From Planctomycetaceae bacterium (lineage in GTDB: Bacteria > Planctomycetota > Planctomycetia > Pirellulales > Thermoguttaceae), in NCBI GenBank assembly GCA_031288955.1, contig JAITQJ010000157.1:1-10058 (forward strand): DNA of 10,058 nt. The letters run 5' to 3'. Both the position numbers and the translations under genes were made by a program. The notes below the pieces were generated by a model, which was given only the letters and a program-made list of their open reading frames with translations, was not told the origin of the DNA and searched no databases. Of this stretch, positions 6,127 to 10,058 are shown piece by piece. How positions within the stretch are numbered: position 1 is the stretch's first letter; every line of letters starts with the position of its first letter.

Positions 6127-7392
6127 ATGCCTTTTTCTATCATCAACGGCAGGGTGATTGACCCAAGTTGCCGGATTGACCAAATTTGTAATCTGCGGCT
6201 GCACGACGGAAAAGTTGTTTCTGTCGGAATGCCGCCCGCTGACGATGACGTTATCTACGATGCCGAAGGGAAAATTGTAACCCCCGGCTTAATCGATATG
6301 CACGTCCATCTTCGCGAACCCGGCAGAGAAGAAGACGAAACGATTGATACCGGTACACGGGCTGCCTTACACGGCGGTTTTACCTCCATCGTTTGCTGTC
6401 CCAACACCATTCCGCCGACTGATACTCAAGCCTCCGTCGAGTTCATTCAGCAGCAAGCCGTCCGCAGTAAAAACTGCAACGTTTACGTAATGTGCTGCAT
6501 TAGTAAAAACCGCGAAGGAAACGAACTCGCCGAATTAGGTCAACTCTTTGAAGCCGGTGCGGTTGCGTGCAGCGATGACGGTTCGCCGGTCGAAGATGCC
6601 GAATTGACACGCCGCGCTCTAGAGTATTGCCTGATGTTCGACAAACCGCTATTAAGTCATAGCGAAGTAACCTCGCTGACCAAAGGCGGCGTAATGCACG
6701 AAGGACTCGTTTCGCTGCTGCTCGGTTTGCGGGGAATGCCCGTTGCCGCAGAAGATGTCGCTGTCGTACAGGATATTACGCTTGCGGAAATCACCGGCGG
6801 CAGACTGCACGTGATGCACGTTTCCAGCAAAGGGGCGGTTTCGGAAATCCGCCGGGCAAAAGAACGGGGTGTCAGCGTTACTGCCGAAGTTACACCGCAT
6901 CACTTGACGCTTACGGACGAATGTTTGAAAACATTTGACTCGAACTTTAAGATGAGTCCGCCGCTGAGGAGCAGAGAACACGTGGAGGCGTGTATCGAAG
7001 GCTTGCGGGACGGAACGCTTGATGTGATTGCTTCCGACCACGCTCCGCACGCCGCCGAAAAAAAAATGCGTGAACTTGACCAAGCCCCGTTCGGTATCGT
7101 TGGTTTGGAAACGACGCTGCCGGTTATTGTAACGAAAATTATCCGTCCGGGGATATTAGATTGGAGTACCGCTGTTGAAAAGATGACGGTAAATCCGGCG
7201 CGGGTGCTGGGCATTGCGAAAGGAACATTGCAGCCCGGTGCAGATGCTGATGTTACAATCATTGACCCGGATTATTGCTGGACGGTATCGGCAGGCGATT
7301 TGCACAGCAAGAGCAGAAATTCGCCATACCTCGGCTGTACGTTATACGGCAAAGCCGAAGCCGTATTTATCGGCGGGGTACGGAAGATATAG
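6127..7392 (+). CDS. pyrC: dihydroorotase, class I
   Basis: Catalyses the reversible cyclisation of N-carbamoyl-L-aspartate to dihydroorotate, the third step of de novo pyrimidine synthesis, in the cytoplasm. From ATG 6127 it is 421 residues, normal for class I bacterial enzymes. Numbered from there: zinc-ligand motif DMHVHLREPG (H59, H61), SDDGSPV with D151 as the metal-bridging Asp typical of Aquifex-type enzymes rather than a carboxylated Lys, H178 in SHSEV, H231 in HVMHVSS, and the catalytic Asp D304 in SDHAPH. The N- and C-terminal beta-sandwich is present (INGRVIDPS; ADVTIIDPD). The open frame extends to an ATG at 6097 but that codon lies inside the predicted -10 box, and MPFSIINGRVIDPS at 6127 matches the family N-terminus. 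No ribosome binding site is evident. Some class I enzymes need PyrB to complete the active site; pyrB is not in this window. Confidence 0.93.
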   Translation: MPFSIINGRVIDPSCRIDQICNLRLHDGKVVSVGMPPADDDVIYDAEGKIVTPGLIDMHVHLREPGREEDETIDTGTRAALHGGFTSIVCCPNTIPPTDTQASVEFIQQQAVRSKNCNVYVMCCISKNREGNELAELGQLFEAGAVACSDDGSPVEDAELTRRALEYCLMFDKPLLSHSEVTSLTKGGVMHEGLVSLLLGLRGMPVAAEDVAVVQDITLAEITGGRLHVMHVSSKGAVSEIRRAKERGVSVTAEVTPHHLTLTDECLKTFDSNFKMSPPLRSREHVEACIEGLRDGTLDVIASDHAPHAAEKKMRELDQAPFGIVGLETTLPVIVTKIIRPGILDWSTAVEKMTVNPARVLGIAKGTLQPGADADVTIIDPDYCWTVSAGDLHSKSRNSPYLGCTLYGKAEAVFIGGVRKI

Positions 7393-7421
7393 TTGACAAG
7401 CGTGAAGCCGTCAGGGATAAT
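7393..7421 (+). promoter_or_regulatory. near-consensus sigma-70 promoter for the mntA-hepT operon
   Basis: TTGACA (7393-7398) is a perfect -35, followed after exactly 17 bases by GATAAT (7416-7421), five of six matches to the -10 consensus. The -35 begins immediately after the TAG of pyrC. Transcription would start near 7428 and give a leader of about 34 bases to the ATG at 7462. TTGACAA recurs at 7465-7471 inside the first codons of mntA; a role in autoregulation is only a possibility. Confidence 0.6.
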
Positions 7422-7461
7422 GAAGCGGTGCTGTGGAGTTGTGCCTTTATTAAGCAATACG

Positions 7462-7755
7462 ATGTTGACAACAGAGGAAATTAAGAGACGCTCGATACCT
7501 CTTGCACAACAATATGGTATTGCCAAGTTGGCGTTGTTTGGTTCGTATGCCGCCGGTCAGGCAACCGATGCGAGTGATGCTGATTTTTTAATCGAAAAAG
7601 GCGATATGACTGACCTGCTTCAGTTTTACGGTTTTGTCAATGCACTCGAAGACGAATTGGGAATACCGGTAGATGTCCTGACGTATCAATCGATTCAGGA
7701 TTCTCTGCTCAATCAGTCTCCGCTTCAGGAAGTCATTCTCTATGAACGAACGTGA
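7462..7755 (+). CDS. mntA: MntA-type nucleotidyltransferase antitoxin
   Basis: 97-residue minimal nucleotidyltransferase of the DNA polymerase beta fold. Residues 27-41 carry G27-S28, then ten residues, then D39-A-D41, exactly the GSX10DXD motif of MntA antitoxins. D71 in IPVDVLTY is the likely third catalytic Asp. In characterised MntA-HepT pairs the antitoxin neutralises the toxin by transferring AMP to a tyrosine of HepT; this is family knowledge, not shown here. The frame is open upstream to a TTG at 7393, but that TTG is part of the -35 box, and the sequence upstream of 7462 is unlike the family. MLTTEEIKRR from 7462 fits the usual N-terminus. The 3' end overlaps the toxin gene by 14 bases, indicating translational coupling and antitoxin-first order. 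Confidence 0.85.
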   Translation: MLTTEEIKRRSIPLAQQYGIAKLALFGSYAAGQATDASDADFLIEKGDMTDLLQFYGFVNALEDELGIPVDVLTYQSIQDSLLNQSPLQEVILYERT

Positions 7756-8092
7756 TAAGGCTGTACTGATAAAATTACTCCAGTACATTCAGGAAATCGA
7801 AGAAACGATTGAACGGTTTGATGCGAATTTGCAAACTTTCAAATCAGATTTTGTTGTGAAAAACGCTCTTTCTATGTGTTTGTTGCAAATCGGTGAATTA
7901 ACCGCTCATCTCACAGATGAGTTTAGACTCCGCCATTCTGATTTGCCGTGGCGGGATATAGTTGCTGTACGAAATCGTGCGGCTCACGGTTATAATGCGA
8001 TGGATTTGGAACTCGTTTGGGGAATGATTCAAAACAGAATACCGGAATTGAAAGATTTTTGTGAAAAGATATTGTTGGAATCCGGCAAGTAA
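7742..8092 (+). CDS. hepT: HepT-type HEPN ribonuclease toxin (DUF86)
   Basis: 116-residue all-helical HEPN protein of the DUF86/HepT family. The catalytic and modification signature RNRAAHGY is at 77-84: R77, four residues, H82, one residue, Y84, the complete RX4HXY motif. R77 and H82 are the expected RNase residues, and Y84 is the expected site of AMPylation by MntA. As the motif is intact, the toxin is likely active. Its ATG lies inside the last codons of mntA, so the two are co-translated. Such pairs act in plasmid or island maintenance and in antiphage abortive responses. Here the pair sits between a housekeeping gene and a Bat-like gene with its own promoter, like an inserted module. No repeats or attachment sites were found flanking it. 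Confidence 0.87.
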   Translation: MNERDKAVLIKLLQYIQEIEETIERFDANLQTFKSDFVVKNALSMCLLQIGELTAHLTDEFRLRHSDLPWRDIVAVRNRAAHGYNAMDLELVWGMIQNRIPELKDFCEKILLESGK

Positions 8093-8138
8093 CCAATTAC
8101 CATAAAAACTGAATTTATTTTACACCAACTATCCCCCT

Positions 8139-9125
8139 GTGTTTAACTCGCCGCTTTATTTTATTGCTCTTTGGCTCGTGCCGCTCTTTGCGGTGTTGTA
8201 TTGGTACGCCTTCAAACGGCAGCAGAGGACATTGGCGGGCCTCTTTGAAAAGCAGATGGCAGAGCGTCTCGTCCCGAAAATCAGTACCGGACGCACGGTT
8301 TTTGCAGCAGGGTTGACACTCCTCTCGCTGACGCTCGGCATCATCGCCCTTGCTGGTCCGCTGTTCGGTGTTTATGATGAAAAAGTCTCGCAAACCGGCA
8401 CTGATGTTTTTATTTTACTCGACGTTTCCCGGTCAATGCTTGCCGAAGATGTTGCTCCAAACCGGCTTGCCCGCGCTAAGTCGGACATTCAGGATTTGCT
8501 CGGTAGAGTTGCCGGAGACAGGATCGGTTTGATTGTCTTTGCCGGCAAACCGATTGTCAAAGTGCCGCTGACAACTGACCAAGGATTTTTTCTTGAAGTG
8601 CTGCGTGAAATCAATACGAATTCTGCACCCCGCGGCGGTACAGCCATCGGCGATGCTGTCCGCAAAGCGTTGAGTGTGATGCCGCCGGACGCTGCCCGGC
8701 AACAGTCGCTTGTACTGATAACGGACGGTGATGACCAGGAATCGATGCCGCTCGAAGCCGCCAAAGAGGCTGCCGGATGCAATGTCCGAATCCTGACAGT
8801 AGGTTTAGGCGATACAAAGGAAGGCAGCCGTATTCCGCTTCGGGACGAGAACGGCACTTTGACGTATCTGAAGCATAATGGTCAGGAAGTTTGGTCGAAG
8901 GTGAACGAAGCGGAGTTAGAGACGATAGCAAAAATAACGGGCGGTGCCTTTGTCTCTGCCGGTACGAAGTCATTTGATTTGGGAGCAATTTATGCTGACT
9001 CCATCGGCAAACTGCAAGGTACGGCAGCCGGTACAGAGCAGCGTCAAAAGTCGCAGCAGCAGTACCAGATATTCCTGTTCGTTAGTATTTTGTGTTTGCT
9101 GGGCGTTTTAACGCTGCAACTCTAA
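8139..9125 (+). CDS. BatA/BatB-like VWA membrane protein
   Basis: 328-residue VWA protein with the BatA/BatB layout: transmembrane segments near 6-24 and 53-76, a VWA domain from about 88 to 285, and a closing transmembrane segment at about 309-328. The MIDAS site is complete: D95-x-S97-x-S99, T168 in GGTAIG and D196 in ITDGDD, so divalent-metal-dependent ligand binding is expected. It lacks the C-terminal TPR extension of fused Bat proteins. Bat genes usually sit with a MoxR ATPase and a DUF58 gene and are linked to stress or envelope fitness; neither companion is next to it here. Start is a GTG at 8139, giving MFNSPLYFIALW, the typical Bat N-terminus. No ribosome binding site is visible, and the preceding 46-base gap shows no clear terminator or promoter. 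It ends 6 bases from the end of the convergent gene. Confidence 0.85.
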   Translation: MFNSPLYFIALWLVPLFAVLYWYAFKRQQRTLAGLFEKQMAERLVPKISTGRTVFAAGLTLLSLTLGIIALAGPLFGVYDEKVSQTGTDVFILLDVSRSMLAEDVAPNRLARAKSDIQDLLGRVAGDRIGLIVFAGKPIVKVPLTTDQGFFLEVLREINTNSAPRGGTAIGDAVRKALSVMPPDAARQQSLVLITDGDDQESMPLEAAKEAAGCNVRILTVGLGDTKEGSRIPLRDENGTLTYLKHNGQEVWSKVNEAELETIAKITGGAFVSAGTKSFDLGAIYADSIGKLQGTAAGTEQRQKSQQQYQIFLFVSILCLLGVLTLQL

Positions 9126-9131
9126 TGATTT

Positions 9132-10058
9132 TTACTCGTTCAGAAAACCGTACTCATATACTTTCGGCTCAATCTTTTTTGCCAATACTTTAACGGTATC
9201 ACGCAAGGCTTTAATAAGAACGTTGTACGCTTCGTCTGCTGATTTGGTTTTCATTGTTCCTCTTTCGCTGCGTCCCTGAAAGTATTCCCGAATATCGTAA
9301 TACGAAGCATTAACGGAAACCGTTTTATCGCTTTTTGTTTTTGCGTGGTAATAACGCCAAAGTTCACGTCCTGCACCAAGCACCGCTTCGGCTTCTTTGC
9401 TCAACTTTTTTCCTTTGAGAAAACCGCTCATAAAACGGGAGTCAAACTTTTCTCTCGCATTGACTTCCGTTTCCGTGAACGGTATCCAATGATTGACTCC
9501 GTGTGCTGACAATATTCTGTTTTGTCCGTGAAATAAAGTGTAGAGCAAACAGTCATTTTGAAAATCAATGTCTGTTTTCCAGCCGTCATTCGGATATAAA
9601 AACTGGTCGCGGTCATTGAGGTAGGTATGTTCAATACAAAGCCGTACCGCAAAGTAGATACTCCCCTCAATTAGGTTTTTTACATTAAAGGCAAAATAAT
9701 TAAAATGACGCGTGCCTTCTGTTACGGTAATATAAGGCTGATTTTTGTTAATCAAATCAGGAGCAGGGTTTGCCATAAAACCTACTGCCGTATTTTTTGA
9801 ATCATCAAATTCTTTTATCCAGCCGTTTATGGAATGTCTTGTGCCAGCCCAGAACTTCTTCGTTCCGCCTCCTTCGGCTATATCAAGTTCGATACTTTTG
9901 GGAAACGATTTACCGTTCAAGTCCCAAATCGTAAATCCAATCGGGAACTTTCCATAGACATTATCAAAAGTATCGGCACGAATGATAAATCCGTCCTTGA
10001 ACTTTGCTTTGAAGCACTTCCTAAATCGGCTAAAGTTTTGACTGTTGACAAAATTGGG
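9132..10058 (-). CDS. C-terminal part of a probable restriction-modification DNA methyltransferase (partial)
   Basis: Minus-strand frame open from the window edge to TAA at 9134-9132, giving 308 residues with the N-terminus missing. A TTG at 9920-9918 is not the start: the frame continues upstream without a stop and reads into FKDGFIIRADTFDNV and FPIGFTIWD. Other notable segments are NHWIPFTETEV, YDIREYFQGR, ELWRYYHAKT and a C-terminal AKKIEPKVYEYGFL. I recognise this as the C-terminal, target-recognition-like part of bacterial N6-adenine methyltransferases or restriction-modification enzymes of an Eco57I/type IIG-like kind. The catalytic NPPY-type motif would lie outside the window and cannot be checked. 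The gene looks more AT-rich than its neighbours, and with the nearby toxin-antitoxin pair this suggests horizontal acquisition. It converges on the BatA/BatB-like gene with a 6-base gap and no visible terminator. Confidence 0.55.
   Translation of the reverse strand, partial: PNFVNSQNFSRFRKCFKAKFKDGFIIRADTFDNVYGKFPIGFTIWDLNGKSFPKSIELDIAEGGGTKKFWAGTRHSINGWIKEFDDSKNTAVGFMANPAPDLINKNQPYITVTEGTRHFNYFAFNVKNLIEGSIYFAVRLCIEHTYLNDRDQFLYPNDGWKTDIDFQNDCLLYTLFHGQNRILSAHGVNHWIPFTETEVNAREKFDSRFMSGFLKGKKLSKEAEAVLGAGRELWRYYHAKTKSDKTVSVNASYYDIREYFQGRSERGTMKTKSADEAYNVLIKALRDTVKVLAKKIEPKVYEYGFLNE

Noticed and set aside
7393..7461. Upstream extension of mntA to a TTG at 7393
   Set aside because: The TTG is the first half of a perfect -35 box, the -10 lies inside the extension, and the extra 23 residues do not resemble the family N-terminus.
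9123..9134. Shared bidirectional terminator between the convergent genes
   Set aside because: Only six bases separate the stop codons, and no inverted repeat with flanking A/T runs is visible there.
9428..9670. 80-residue minus-strand frame within the methyltransferase gene
   Set aside because: It lies in a different frame of the same strand as the longer conserved protein and shows no independent signal.
9745..9957. 70-residue plus-strand frame inside the methyltransferase gene
   Set aside because: It is the antisense shadow of a minus-strand frame whose residues form recognisable conserved segments continuing to the window edge.
1..10058. CRISPR arrays, tRNA or rRNA genes, insertion sequences
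   Set aside because: Reading through, I found no regularly spaced direct repeats, no cloverleaf-like segment, no conserved rRNA stretch and no transposase-like protein.

Overview
The window looks like a chromosomal segment from a member of the Planctomycetota or a close relative. This is inferred from three things. There is a fragment of an SHD1 (SLA1 homology 1) domain, which is especially common in planctomycetes. There is a large double von Willebrand factor A (VWA) protein with a glutamine-amidotransferase-like domain between its VWA halves, an arrangement typical of planctomycetes and verrucomicrobia. Most genes also lack a Shine-Dalgarno sequence. Base composition is fairly balanced, and I cannot place the organism more narrowly.

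Layout. Bases 1-80 hold the possible tail of an upstream gene and a hairpin. From 81 to 1466 runs a COG3014-like outer lipoprotein. A spacer (1467-1700) carries an extended -10 promoter and an 18-codon mini-ORF with its own ribosome binding site. It leads to the double-VWA membrane protein (1701-4199). The longest stretch without an intact gene (4200-4615) contains a folded 3' element ending in a T run and a broken SHD1-domain remnant. Next come a membrane-anchored AAA ATPase (4616-6034) and dihydroorotase PyrC (about 6127-7392), whose promoter sits between the arms of a perfect 13-bp inverted repeat. A two-gene MntA-HepT toxin-antitoxin operon (7462-8092) follows, with its own near-consensus promoter directly after the pyrC stop. 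Then comes a second, BatA/BatB-like VWA protein (8139-9125). The last gene is on the minus strand, converging on it: the C-terminal part of a probable restriction-modification DNA methyltransferase (9132 to the window edge).

How the genes fit together. All complete genes point right and only the last one points left. The lipoprotein, the two VWA proteins and the anchored AAA ATPase are all envelope-associated and could belong to one envelope-maintenance theme, but no MoxR or DUF58 gene of a classical Bat locus is present. PyrC is a housekeeping pyrimidine enzyme. MntA-HepT and the methyltransferase are typical mobile or defence cargo and suggest accessory insertions around a housekeeping backbone. 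I see no clearly new multi-gene system. The most unusual signals are the inverted repeat around the pyrC promoter, the shortened first VWA domain, the SHD1 relic and the structured non-coding elements.
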